DNA of 50,085 nt from Caldifarciminota bacterium SM23_42 (GTDB lineage Bacteria > Hydrothermota > Tepidihabitantia > SM23-42): assembly GCA_001303785.1 (NCBI GenBank), contig LJUJ01000015.1, forward strand, positions 1 to 50,085, read 5' to 3'. The notes beneath the pieces are model-generated. The model did no database searches. It saw nothing but the letters and a program-made list of their open reading frames with translations, and was not told the DNA's origin. The position numbers and the translations under genes are program-made. Below are positions 26,202 through 34,369 of the stretch, one piece after another (the stretch's first letter is position 1; each line of letters begins with the position of its first letter).

Positions 26202-26883
26202 TTTCGATCAACCCATCTCTTAGTTTTATTTTCTTCTTGGCGTGTGCGGCAACATTTGGATCGTGTGTAACCATGACGATCGTATTACCCTCATCCACGA
26301 GTTGATCAAATATCTCCATGATCTCCGCCCCGGTTTTCGAATCAAGATTACCGGTTGGTTCGTCAGCGAAAATCACTCTTGGATTGTTGATAAGAGCACG
26401 ACCAATAGCGACGCGCTGACATTCGCCCCCGGACATTTCGTTGGGACGATGTGACGCTCTATCGCCTAGACCGATTTTTTCCAAAATCTCTCGCGCGCGC
26501 GCTGCTCTATCCTGCTTCCTGATACCCGCATATATCAAAGGAAGGGCAACATTATCTATCCCGGTGAGCCTGGGCAAAAGGCTGAAACTCTGGAACACGA
26601 AGCCAAAGAATGTATTTCTTATGCGCGCCAGTTCCTGGTCTGTATAATTGGAAACCAGTTTGTCCTCGAGGTAATATTCGCCCGATGTCGGCGTGTCAAG
26701 ACAGCTCAGAATATGGATGAGCGTCGACTTACCCGAACCAGACGCGCCCATGATTGAAACATAATCATTGTTTCTAATTTCAAGACTCACCCCGCGCAGA
26801 GCTTCCACCGATACTTTGCCGCGCCAGTATGTTTTTGTTATATCGATCGCCCGACATATGGGTTTGTTCTTAACCATTGTCAT
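26194..26883 (-). CDS. MacB/LolD-type ABC exporter ATPase
   Basis: The 229-residue ATPase has Walker A GASGSGKST (near residue 41), a Q-loop in GFVFQSFSLLPRL, signature MSGGECQRVAIGRAL, Walker B VIFADEPTGNLD and the switch His in VMVTHDPNVAAHAKK. The LPRLT..DNV and EPTGNLDS wording is typical of the LolD/MacB/FtsE group. It powers the adjacent permease. The start shares ATGA with the adaptor gene stop. A second in-frame ATG two codons later is also possible; neither has a strong Shine-Dalgarno site, which fits translational coupling. Confidence 0.92.
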   Translation of the reverse strand: MTMVKNKPICRAIDITKTYWRGKVSVEALRGVSLEIRNNDYVSIMGASGSGKSTLIHILSCLDTPTSGEYYLEDKLVSNYTDQELARIRNTFFGFVFQSFSLLPRLTGIDNVALPLIYAGIRKQDRAARAREILEKIGLGDRASHRPNEMSGGECQRVAIGRALINNPRVIFADEPTGNLDSKTGAEIMEIFDQLVDEGNTIVMVTHDPNVAAHAKKKIKLRDGLIEND

Positions 26884-28031
26884 GTACGCTTTCGAAGTCT
26901 CCCGAATAGCCCGCGTGGTGGCCGCAGATTTTGTGATATGGAATCCTCCTCGGGTACTTCAAAACTCACTTTTTGACCATCCTTCAATTTTGACAGAACA
27001 CGATACGGGCCGATTATCACAGTATCTCCTTCTTCGACACCCGACACGACCTCAATATCTTTATCGCTTGATACACCGGTGGTGATCTCAGCAAGCTGTG
27101 CCTTTCCATCATTCACAACGAATGTGGTCTGCGCAGTCTTACTGTCAATCTTACGCTTACCCGAAGCCTGAATCGGGATAACCAAAACATCTACCTTTTC
27201 ATGTGTGGTAATGTCGGTCTGGACGTTCATGCCAGGTCTAAGGAACGGTGAGAATTCACCTAATTCAATCTCTACCTCAAAATCAGTTACTTTATCCGTG
27301 GTCAACTGGCTGGTTATCGGCATCAATCCAACCTTTATGACAACCCCCGGGAAGGTTGTGTCGGGTAGGGCGTCGGCAACGATCTCGGAAACCTGGCCTA
27401 TTTGCACGTCAGGCACATCGGTTTCATCGATCGTTACCACCGCAATCACGTTAGACATATCGGCGATAGTCATCATCACTGTACCCCCGTAGTTCAGGGC
27501 ACCCATTACCGCAGTTTCGCCCTCTTCAACATTGATCTTCATTATCCGGCCCGAAATCGGCGCGTAAATCTTTGTTTTTCTGAACGTATCCATCGCCTGC
27601 TCGTAGGATGCCTTTGACGTTTTGTAATTCAATTGGATGCGCTCGAAACTTTCATGAGATATTAATTCCTTCTCGAGTAGTTTTTGGGCGCGCTGCAAAT
27701 CCTGTTCAGCTTGCTCAAAGTTGGCGAGAGCGAGTTGCCTGGCGGCATTAGCCTGTACATCATCGAGTTCTATTACTAGTTGTCCCTTTGTCACGAAATC
27801 GCCTTCCTTACAGAGGATTTTTCTTACCCGGGCAATCGTTTCGGCCGATACATCTACCTGTGCTTTTGCCCGCAGTTGGCCGGAAGCAGATACCTTTGAG
27901 GTAATATTTCCCCTCTTAACCAACGCGACCTCAACCTCCTCGCCAGCATCCCGCTGACTCAAGTTTAGGATGACAATCACTGCAACCAAAATAACCACAC
28001 CGATTATAATCAACAATCTTTTTTTCTTCAT
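26880..28031 (-). CDS. Periplasmic adaptor (MacA/HlyD family)
   Basis: This 383-residue membrane-fusion protein has an N-terminal membrane anchor (about 6-24). A lipoyl/barrel-sandwich half-motif follows (SKVSASGQLRAKAQVDVSAE), then a short alpha-hairpin (about 95-150) that should contact TolC, the second lipoyl half (KIYAPISGRIMKINVEEGE), and beta-barrel and membrane-proximal domains. It links the exporter permease with the outer-membrane channel. ATG 28031 is preferred over a GTG one codon upstream because AAGGAG is then five bases away. The start overlaps the TolC stop as TGATG. Confidence 0.9.
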   Translation of the reverse strand: MKKKRLLIIIGVVILVAVIVILNLSQRDAGEEVEVALVKRGNITSKVSASGQLRAKAQVDVSAETIARVRKILCKEGDFVTKGQLVIELDDVQANAARQLALANFEQAEQDLQRAQKLLEKELISHESFERIQLNYKTSKASYEQAMDTFRKTKIYAPISGRIMKINVEEGETAVMGALNYGGTVMMTIADMSNVIAVVTIDETDVPDVQIGQVSEIVADALPDTTFPGVVIKVGLMPITSQLTTDKVTDFEVEIELGEFSPFLRPGMNVQTDITTHEKVDVLVIPIQASGKRKIDSKTAQTTFVVNDGKAQLAEITTGVSSDKDIEVVSGVEEGDTVIIGPYRVLSKLKDGQKVSFEVPEEDSISQNLRPPRGLFGRLRKRT

Positions 28032-29272
28032 CACGGCTCCTTGTTAAGGGTCAACGTACCCGAGAGATACGAGAAGGTAGCCTGCTGTGTATAGTAGCCG
28101 GTCAAGGCCGAGGTGTACGAGACCCGCGCATCGAAGATGGCCTTTTCTGCGGTCAAGAAATCCAAAAAGGATATTGCTCCCAGCGCGTATTGCTCGCGGG
28201 CAATCACCGCCGCCTCGTTGGCAGCATCATAACTCTTCTTGGCGAATTCCAAATTGTCCAGGGACTCGCGCAAAGAATAGTAAGTTGTGCGCAAGGCCTT
28301 CTCCGCCTCTAGCTCAGTCGCCCGCTCGGCATAAATACTACGCTGATAGTCTTTCTTCGCATTCAGATGCCTGAAGATAAGTGATTTTATCTCGAAAATA
28401 GGGAAACTCACGCTTATCCCATAGTTTGTTGTTGCATTATCCCGATAGTACTGGAAATCAAAAATTAGCGAATCACTATATACAGTACTACCGTAGAACA
28501 GTGAAATCCTTGGTAAAAAAGCGAGATACGATGATATGAGCCCCAACCTCGAAATACTCTTCAGTTCCTGAGCTATTTGCACGCTGTAGTTGACATCGTA
28601 TAAGATTGCAGTGAGGGAATCGAGGCTCGGTATTTCGGCAAATCCAGGATCGATTAACGTGTCGGTGGGATAAATGTCCGCCGCAGTATCCAAAATTGCC
28701 CTCAGTTCCTCTTGAGCAGAAATCTTCAGTGTCCTTGCTTTTGATTTGTCCTGCTGAGCGTTCAGGTAAAATACCTCACCTTGCAATAACTCGAGCTTCG
28801 ACGCGGCACCTAATTCGTACTTCGCCTCAACCAACTCCAAGTTCTCAAGTGCCCTTTCGATCGTAATCTCAGCTGAGCTCAGTAGCTCAAATGCGTTAAT
28901 CAAGTTGTAATAGGCAGTCTTGATACGTAAAACAAGGCTGGCTATCTCCTCTTGATGTTGAAGAACACTATTCGTCAACTGACCACGGGAAACGAATATG
29001 GAAGTGATGATATCGAGGTCAAACAGCGGCATGGTTAGATTCACAGAACCCTCGTAGCCGCTGCTGGTGAACCCCTGGTACTCACTCTTTGTGTAACTAG
29101 CCGCCACACGTGCGGTCGGCAACAGCTCGGTGAGGACCTCGTAGAATTGAATCCGTGATTTCTCTAAGGATACTTTTGATTCGCGGTAAATCGGACTATT
29201 TCCCAGTGCGAGATCAATCGCCTCATTCATTGACAGGGAATCAACCTGCAGGCATAAGAGAAGTAAAATCAT
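28031..29272 (-). CDS. TolC-family outer membrane channel
   Basis: The 413-residue protein has a very short signal sequence (about 1-11), then two outer-membrane efflux protein repeats made of long helices. MNEAIDLALGNSPIYRESKVSLEKS opens repeat 1. The second repeat near residues 330-395 (LRESLDNLEFAKKSYDAANEAAVIAREQYALGAISFLDFLTAEKA) carries the typical YelGaisfldfL.A motif. The trimer should form a periplasm-spanning tunnel for the co-encoded exporter. It is second in a five-gene operon behind a Yip1-like gene and overlaps the adaptor gene. Confidence 0.9.
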   Translation of the reverse strand: MILLLLCLQVDSLSMNEAIDLALGNSPIYRESKVSLEKSRIQFYEVLTELLPTARVAASYTKSEYQGFTSSGYEGSVNLTMPLFDLDIITSIFVSRGQLTNSVLQHQEEIASLVLRIKTAYYNLINAFELLSSAEITIERALENLELVEAKYELGAASKLELLQGEVFYLNAQQDKSKARTLKISAQEELRAILDTAADIYPTDTLIDPGFAEIPSLDSLTAILYDVNYSVQIAQELKSISRLGLISSYLAFLPRISLFYGSTVYSDSLIFDFQYYRDNATTNYGISVSFPIFEIKSLIFRHLNAKKDYQRSIYAERATELEAEKALRTTYYSLRESLDNLEFAKKSYDAANEAAVIAREQYALGAISFLDFLTAEKAIFDARVSYTSALTGYYTQQATFSYLSGTLTLNKEP

Positions 29273-29300
29273 ATCTTACTATTTAGACAGCACGCCTGCG

Positions 29301-29975
29301 CTACATCCCACGGCCGAAGATACTACTGATCCCGACACCGATAAATATCGAGATGATCCAAATCACAAATACCAGAACATAAGCATTCTTCTTCGCGATG
29401 CCATTGGTAATGTTGATACCCAGGGCGACTAGTATCATTTCCCACATAATGAAAAAGTCAAACCCAGCGAGCAGCTTATAAACAAATGTATCCTTGGCCA
29501 AGCCAGGTGCCAGAAGTGCTAGTGAAGTCGTTACGTAAGGCGATCTGGTAATAGCAATCAATATCAACTTCAGAATCGCAGAGGGCACCAAAACGAGCGA
29601 TGAAAAACATATGACCGAGAAGATCGTCTTGAAGCCACTCTCTCCTCCAAACAGCGGTACGAAAAGATTGATAATCAGAGCAAACAACAGCATGAGAACT
29701 GCGGTGAAAATAGTGGCACTGATCGCACTACCTAAAAATATAATGGGTCCAGATGTGAACTGCATTGCGCGCTCGATTTCTTCTTCCGATCTCCCCTGTT
29801 CTCTCAGTGTTTCTTGCTGACGCGCCATTATCTCATCTCGACTAAAATTGACCGTTAAGGCGGCGGTCAACGCGACAACAACTAACACGATGATAAAGGG
29901 GGTGACCCATTGCGGCTTTTCCTTGAGTGCAGCAAATGCCTTACTCGGGGCAAAGTATATGTCCATGATATTCAT
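29301..29975 (-). CDS. Yip1-domain membrane protein
   Basis: The 224-residue protein has five hydrophobic helices (near 24-44, 76-98, 112-138, 160-182, 196-216) and the Yip1-like opening MDIYFAPSKAFAALKEKPQWVTPFIIV, common in bacterial Yip1 proteins of unknown role. It is the first gene of the efflux operon, 28 bp before the TolC-type gene, and is preceded by AAGGAG. Its placement suggests an accessory role in exporter assembly or membrane organisation, but that is inference from order only. Confidence 0.75.
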   Translation of the reverse strand: MNIMDIYFAPSKAFAALKEKPQWVTPFIIVLVVVALTAALTVNFSRDEIMARQQETLREQGRSEEEIERAMQFTSGPIIFLGSAISATIFTAVLMLLFALIINLFVPLFGGESGFKTIFSVICFSSLVLVPSAILKLILIAITRSPYVTTSLALLAPGLAKDTFVYKLLAGFDFFIMWEMILVALGINITNGIAKKNAYVLVFVIWIISIFIGVGISSIFGRGM

Positions 29976-30117
29976 CCTCGCTCCTTTCGTCTATATAATA
30001 TTACGTATTAACTGAAGAATATGTTTCAGTCTAATATTAGCTGAGCGCTACTCAGGTTGTTGGAACCTAGTTTACACAGATTTTGTGTGATGTCAAGTCA
30101 TATTGCCACGAAATTCC

Positions 30118-30145
30118 TTGACAAGTTGGACGTGTCGTCTATTAT
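30118..30145 (+). promoter_or_regulatory. Promoter of the small membrane protein gene
   Basis: TTGACA (30118-30123), a 16-bp spacer and TATTAT (30140-30145) precede a leader of about 13 bases. That leader contains the strong Shine-Dalgarno GAGGAGG (30154-30160) before ATG 30165. Confidence 0.65.
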
Positions 30146-30164
30146 TAGAACACGAGGAGGAAAC

Positions 30165-30515
30165 ATGCTTAACAAGAAACGACTTTTGATCGCAACAATA
30201 TTCGGCGTGATCTCCGGGTTTGTATGCTGGGGTCTCGCATCGTCTGAAGGACCAACGCCTTGGTATTTTGCCATCTCAACCATACTCAGCCGTGCCCTGA
30301 TCGGTTTTGCCATCGGCATTAGCGTCTTCAAGATGAAATGGTGGCTGCATGGCATCATCATGGGATTCATCTTCAGCCTGCCTATGGCATTCCAAGGCTT
30401 TTATGTACCAGGCAAGGAAATGATGATCTTTTTTGGCAGTCTAATAATGGGTATCATCTACGGATTCTTTATCGAGCTATTCACTACGGTTGTCTTCAAG
30501 GCCGGAGCAAAATAG
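30165..30515 (+). CDS. Small four-helix membrane protein, unknown function
   Basis: This 116-residue protein is almost entirely hydrophobic, with helices near residues 8-25, 34-52, 58-76 and 85-110. I do not recognise the family. The start is fixed by the GAGGAGG site four bases upstream and by the promoter; longer in-frame starts would lie upstream of the predicted transcription start. It stands alone between the efflux operon (divergent) and the DUF554 gene. Confidence 0.65.
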   Translation: MLNKKRLLIATIFGVISGFVCWGLASSEGPTPWYFAISTILSRALIGFAIGISVFKMKWWLHGIIMGFIFSLPMAFQGFYVPGKEMMIFFGSLIMGIIYGFFIELFTTVVFKAGAK

Positions 30516-30715
30516 AAGAACTCTCTGTCGGATAATTATCCTAAACAATCATTTGTATTATTTTGTCACTTAGGCAATTGGCTAAATGATAAAACGATCA
30601 GCTGAAAAGTAACCAGGCTAGGATAATTTTGCTCTGGTTCAATTTACTTGAAAGGCGTTAGCTCGGCATCACCGAAAGAATTCAGTTCTCTTAACGAAAG
30701 GAGACAATCGCGCTT

Positions 30716-31402
30716 ATGATTGGCACCTATGTCAATACAATTCTTGTAATCGTTGGCAGTCTTCTAGGGTTGCTCTTGAAGAAAGGCCTCCCGGAAAGCA
30801 TCAAGAGGATAGTCATTATCGGCCTCGGCCTTTTCACCTGTATCCTCGGTGCAAAAATGGGCCTTGAGATGCAGAGACCTCTTGTTATCATTCTCAGTAT
30901 GATCCTCGGAGGTGTCATCGGCGAGATGCTGAAAATCGAAGATTTCCTTGAAAGTATTGGTGCACGACTCAAGCGTCTTGTCAAAGCCCATGGTGAAACT
31001 TCCTTTGCCCAGGGATTCGTCGTGGCCAGCCTTCTCTTCTGTGTTGGGCCCATGACCATTCTCGGTTCACTACAGGCTGGGTTGCAAAACAAACCAGAAT
31101 TACTTCTCGTAAAATCACTCATGGATGGTGTTTCGTCAATTATCCTGGCCTCGACCATGGGCTTCGGCGTAATTTTCTCGGCACTCACCGTACTCTTTGT
31201 ACAAGGCGGGCTCACCTTGCTTGCCCGACAGTTCAGTTTCCTGACCGACCCCGTTTACCTCAGTGATTTCACCAGTGTAGGCGGCATAATGATATTCGCA
31301 ATTGGTTTGAAACTACTGGGCATCAAGCCAATCAAAGTCGGTAATTTCTTGCCTGCACTGGTCATTGTAGTAATGCTCACTTTTATCGCTGGACTAATTT
31401 AG
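30716..31402 (+). CDS. DUF554 (YdfK/YqgA-type) membrane protein
   Basis: The 228-residue protein has about six or seven membrane helices and the DUF554 hallmarks: GTYVNTILVIVGSLLGLLL at the N terminus, GLGLFTCILGAKMGLEM, and FCVGPMTILGSLQAGL near residue 105. GGIMIFAIGLKLLGIK.IKVGNFLPAL follows near the C terminus. The family is common in bacteria and its function is unsettled; transport is often assumed. AAAGGAG lies at 30697-30703, twelve bases before the ATG, an unusually long spacing. The gene ends about 35 bp before the BtuB-like promoter. Confidence 0.85.
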   Translation: MIGTYVNTILVIVGSLLGLLLKKGLPESIKRIVIIGLGLFTCILGAKMGLEMQRPLVIILSMILGGVIGEMLKIEDFLESIGARLKRLVKAHGETSFAQGFVVASLLFCVGPMTILGSLQAGLQNKPELLLVKSLMDGVSSIILASTMGFGVIFSALTVLFVQGGLTLLARQFSFLTDPVYLSDFTSVGGIMIFAIGLKLLGIKPIKVGNFLPALVIVVMLTFIAGLI

Positions 31403-31436
31403 TGTATCCTTTCCTCTGATTACTCCTTTCTCTTTC

Positions 31437-31465
31437 TTGACAGATTCAACCACCTGCGGTATACT
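31437..31465 (+). promoter_or_regulatory. Promoter of the cobalamin riboswitch transcript
   Basis: Perfect TTGACA (31437-31442), a 17-bp spacer and TATACT (31460-31465) put the transcription start near 31472, exactly at the start of the riboswitch. Confidence 0.85.
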
Positions 31466-31470
31466 AACAC

Positions 31471-31687
31471 GGCTGGTGGATTCAAGGGAAGCGCCGTGAG
31501 AATCGGCCGCGGTCGCCGCCACTGTAACCTCTCCCTCTTTTTTGAAAAAGGGAACCCTTTTGGCAAGTATGAACGCCACTGCCCGCACCTACATGTAGGT
31601 GCGGGATGGGAAGGCAGCTAAAAGGGTGGGGAAGCCAGGAGACCTATCCTCAGCCACAATCAAGTCCTTCGGACGAAAGGAGGCTGC
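31471..31687 (+). promoter_or_regulatory. Cobalamin riboswitch
   Basis: Recognisable blocks in order are GGTGGATTCAAGGGAAG, GCCGTGAGAATCGGC then GCGGT, GCCACTGT (31518-31525), GGGAAGGC (from 31608), and AGCCAGGAGACC (31633-31644), the B12 box. A peripheral arm is a perfect 24-bp palindrome (31582-31605). The expression platform pairs CAGCC (31651-31655) with GGCTG (31682-31686), around an inner GTCC-TTCG-GAC hairpin. This pairing covers the GG of the Shine-Dalgarno AAAGGAGG (31676-31683), so regulation is probably at translation: bound cobalamin would hide the ribosome site of the receptor gene. Boundaries are approximate. Confidence 0.93.
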
Positions 31688-33679
31688 ATGCTGATTTTTC
31701 TCTTCCCGATTCTGATTAGCCAACCCATCTATGAATTAGAGGAAGTGGTAGTGACTGCCAATCGCTATCCGACACGGCTAGAAGACGTAGCAGTGGCGGT
31801 AATGATCATCGAGCGTGAGGATATTGAGAAGCTTGAGGCGCTGACCTTAGGTGAAGTGCTTAACGCCACAGCCGGTATTGACTTCAAGGATTATGGGACA
31901 CCAGGTGGCGTGACCAGTATCTCAACGCGGGGGATGCCTACCAACGGTACGCTGGTACTGCTCAATGGGCAGCCCCTGAATGCCATCACCAACGGTATAG
32001 CAGATCTAAGCGTAATTGATATTGATATGGTTGAACGGATAGAAATCGTTAAGGGACCCGTCTCCAGTGTATACGGTGCAAATGCTCTGGGCGGCGTGAT
32101 TAACATCATAACCGTAAGTGAAATAAAGACCCCAGAAGCCGAGCTGAAATTCTCGCCCGCGACGCACACAATTGACGACCCTTTCCAGAAAACTAATACC
32201 CATCTCCGACTGGGCATGCCATTGAACAATATATCATTCCACCTGACCGGCGCCTACACGCATGACAAGGGCTCCAGAAGCAATAGCGATCTGAAAAAAT
32301 ATCATTTCACCGGTGCAATCTCTCACAAAACTGACCGACTCGCTCTCCGTTCATCTCTATTCTACGATAATAAAGATTACGGGATTCCAGGTCCGCTGCC
32401 CCGCATTGACAGCACACGATCCATTCCACAATTTGGCGATAGCACAGCAACTTCGCTTTTCGATCAACAGAAAGACTACATACTGATCGGCAATATCGGC
32501 GTAGACCTGCATCTTTCCGATAATATCAATTACTACACAAGTATTTTTGCCAATCGACAGCGCACCGAATTCCACACAGTGTACCCGGGCATGATCGGTG
32601 ATACCGTAACCGAAGACTATGACTATCTAGTGCACAAGCTCGGGTTTAATACTATGATCACCTTAAACACAAGTCTGTGCGATTGCGCACTCGGGCTGGA
32701 TGCCAAGTATGACACGCTGCAGACAACCGTGAATTCAACCCTGGTCAACGATACAAGCTGGGATGCGAGCACATACGATTATGGTACCTGGGGCGAATTG
32801 AGACTCCACATCAATGATCGGATCTCCCTGAACTCCAGCATTCGCTACGACTACAATTCTCAGTTTGGTGGGTTCCTCTCACCCGGAGTTGGCCTGGTGA
32901 GTGTTCTGACCCCACGCTTATGGTTGAAACTATCTGCCGGCAAAACGTTCCGCGCGCCGACTTTCAATGACCTGTACTGGCCCCAGTATGGTAACCAGAA
33001 ACTCCAACCAGAAAATGGATGGGCGTACGAATTACGCGCTGAAACTTCTCCGCAGGCCACATTTTTTGGTGCGCTCTCGATATTCATGCGCAACATTGAT
33101 GACCGTATCGCATGGATGCCCGGCCCAGATGGTCTCTGGCGGCCGCAGAATCTGAATTATCTGAATTTGAAGGGTGTGGATCTTGAGATAAAACAGCACA
33201 TTTCTGACTTTATTGACTACAGCATTGAAGCAACCTATCTGAATGCTCAGCAAAAGAACGAAGAGATCATCTACAGCTTTTATGACTGGATGAACGATAC
33301 CAGCCTCACCATCGTTGAAGATATCGAAAGGCAGGCGGCATTCACGCCCAAATTCACACTATCCTCAAAGATGAATTTCTCCTTACCGGCAGGGATCAAC
33401 CTAAATATTGCGGGTAAATACTTATCCGAACGATCGAATTATTACCCAAATTATGATGATTATCCGAATGTGACCATGGATACTAAAAAGCTGGCTAGCC
33501 ACATCGTGATCAACACTGCTTTGACCAAAATGATCTACAGACATCTGACAATAACCGCAGGGATCAAGAATCTGACTAACACTGACTATGCCCTGCAATT
33601 CGGCAACACAATAGATGACCTTGATTATCCGATGCCCGGGCGGACCTACTTCATGAGGGTTTCGCTGCATTCACGGTAG
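31688..33679 (+). CDS. btuB: TonB-dependent receptor, probable cobalamin (BtuB-like)
   Basis: The 663-residue protein has a short signal sequence (about 1-12). A TonB-box-like ELEEVVVTANR stretch and a plug domain follow (about 18-150; ISTRGMPTNGTLVLLNGQPLN, RIEIVKGPVSSVYGANALGGVINIIT). The rest is a 22-strand-type barrel ending in the aromatic terminal strand MPGRTYFMRVSLHSR. The cobalamin riboswitch immediately upstream makes vitamin B12 or another corrinoid the likely substrate. No BtuFCD or TonB genes are nearby. The signal peptide is shorter than usual, but no better start exists because the riboswitch fixes the ATG. Confidence 0.88.
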   Translation: MLIFLFPILISQPIYELEEVVVTANRYPTRLEDVAVAVMIIEREDIEKLEALTLGEVLNATAGIDFKDYGTPGGVTSISTRGMPTNGTLVLLNGQPLNAITNGIADLSVIDIDMVERIEIVKGPVSSVYGANALGGVINIITVSEIKTPEAELKFSPATHTIDDPFQKTNTHLRLGMPLNNISFHLTGAYTHDKGSRSNSDLKKYHFTGAISHKTDRLALRSSLFYDNKDYGIPGPLPRIDSTRSIPQFGDSTATSLFDQQKDYILIGNIGVDLHLSDNINYYTSIFANRQRTEFHTVYPGMIGDTVTEDYDYLVHKLGFNTMITLNTSLCDCALGLDAKYDTLQTTVNSTLVNDTSWDASTYDYGTWGELRLHINDRISLNSSIRYDYNSQFGGFLSPGVGLVSVLTPRLWLKLSAGKTFRAPTFNDLYWPQYGNQKLQPENGWAYELRAETSPQATFFGALSIFMRNIDDRIAWMPGPDGLWRPQNLNYLNLKGVDLEIKQHISDFIDYSIEATYLNAQQKNEEIIYSFYDWMNDTSLTIVEDIERQAAFTPKFTLSSKMNFSLPAGINLNIAGKYLSERSNYYPNYDDYPNVTMDTKKLASHIVINTALTKMIYRHLTITAGIKNLTNTDYALQFGNTIDDLDYPMPGRTYFMRVSLHSR

Positions 33680-33907
33680 TTGCCACAGTGATTTTCTGAC
33701 ACTCAATCGAATATTGTCAAAAGTTACCAGAGAATATCGTAAAGCAATTCATCATGAAAGTTGTTATGGAATATCGGCTGAATATGCGGGTGAACGTTAA
33801 CAGAATATAGCCCTACCAGGAGGATCTACGACAGGTTGGAATGCGCTGCAGAAAATTTCGCACATCTTAAGATTTTTCCTACATCGAATTCGGCTTTCCC
33901 TGCATTA
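33680..33907. other. Gap before RNase P RNA
   Basis: I see no gene or clear structure in this stretch. Confidence 0.4.
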
Positions 33908-33936
33908 TTGACATCTTCAGCACGTGCGGATATAAT
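33908..33936 (+). promoter_or_regulatory. rnpB promoter
   Basis: Perfect TTGACA (33908-33913), a 17-bp spacer and perfect TATAAT (33931-33936): a consensus promoter with the start near 33943, at the first paired base of RNase P RNA. Confidence 0.92.
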
Positions 33937-33941
33937 ACCCT

Positions 33942-34312
33942 GTGGGGTAATCGGATAGTCGCTCCATGTGAGAGGAAAGTCCGGGCTTCACAGGGCAGGA
34001 TGCTTCCTAACCGGAAGGCTCGCACCATTGGTGCGGGAGGAAAGTACCACAGAAAACATACCGCTCCGCACCGCAAGTGCGCGGGTAAGGGTGAAAAGGT
34101 GAGGTAAGAGCTCACCGCTCTGATGGTGACATCAGAGGCATGGTAAACCCCATCCGAAGCAAAACCAAGCAGTTCCGGGCGAAGTGGCCCGCTTTTGTCC
34201 GGTGCATTTGCGCCGGTGGCCGGAACGGGTAGGTTGCGCAGAACCCAGTAGTGATACTGGGACAAGACAAATGACTATCTATTACAGAACCCGGCTTATA
34301 GATTACCCCACG
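33942..34312 (+). ncRNA. rnpB: RNase P RNA, type A
   Basis: The ends GTGGGGTAATC (33942-33952) and GATTACCCCAC (34301-34311) form stem P1. Conserved cores are GAGGAAAGTCCGGGCT (from about 33971) and ACAGAACCCGGCTTATAG (to about 34300). Between them are GGAGGAAAGTACCACAGAAAACATACCG and the AAGGGTGAAAAGGTGAGGTAAGAGCTCACC region. The length of about 370 nt and P-element order fit ancestral type A. It lacks any neighbour needed for function; the protein subunit rnpA is elsewhere. Confidence 0.96.
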
Positions 34313-34369
34313 TATTTCAATTCTAGATAGAACCAATGTGATAGGTGACTCGATCAAACAAAATCTTAT

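Noticed and set aside
30529-30540. 12-bp palindrome GGATAATTATCC
   Set aside because: Too short and AT-rich to be significant without recurrence nearby.
31582-31605. 24-bp palindrome considered as a mobile repeat or operator
   Set aside because: It is an arm of the cobalamin riboswitch, between conserved blocks of that RNA.
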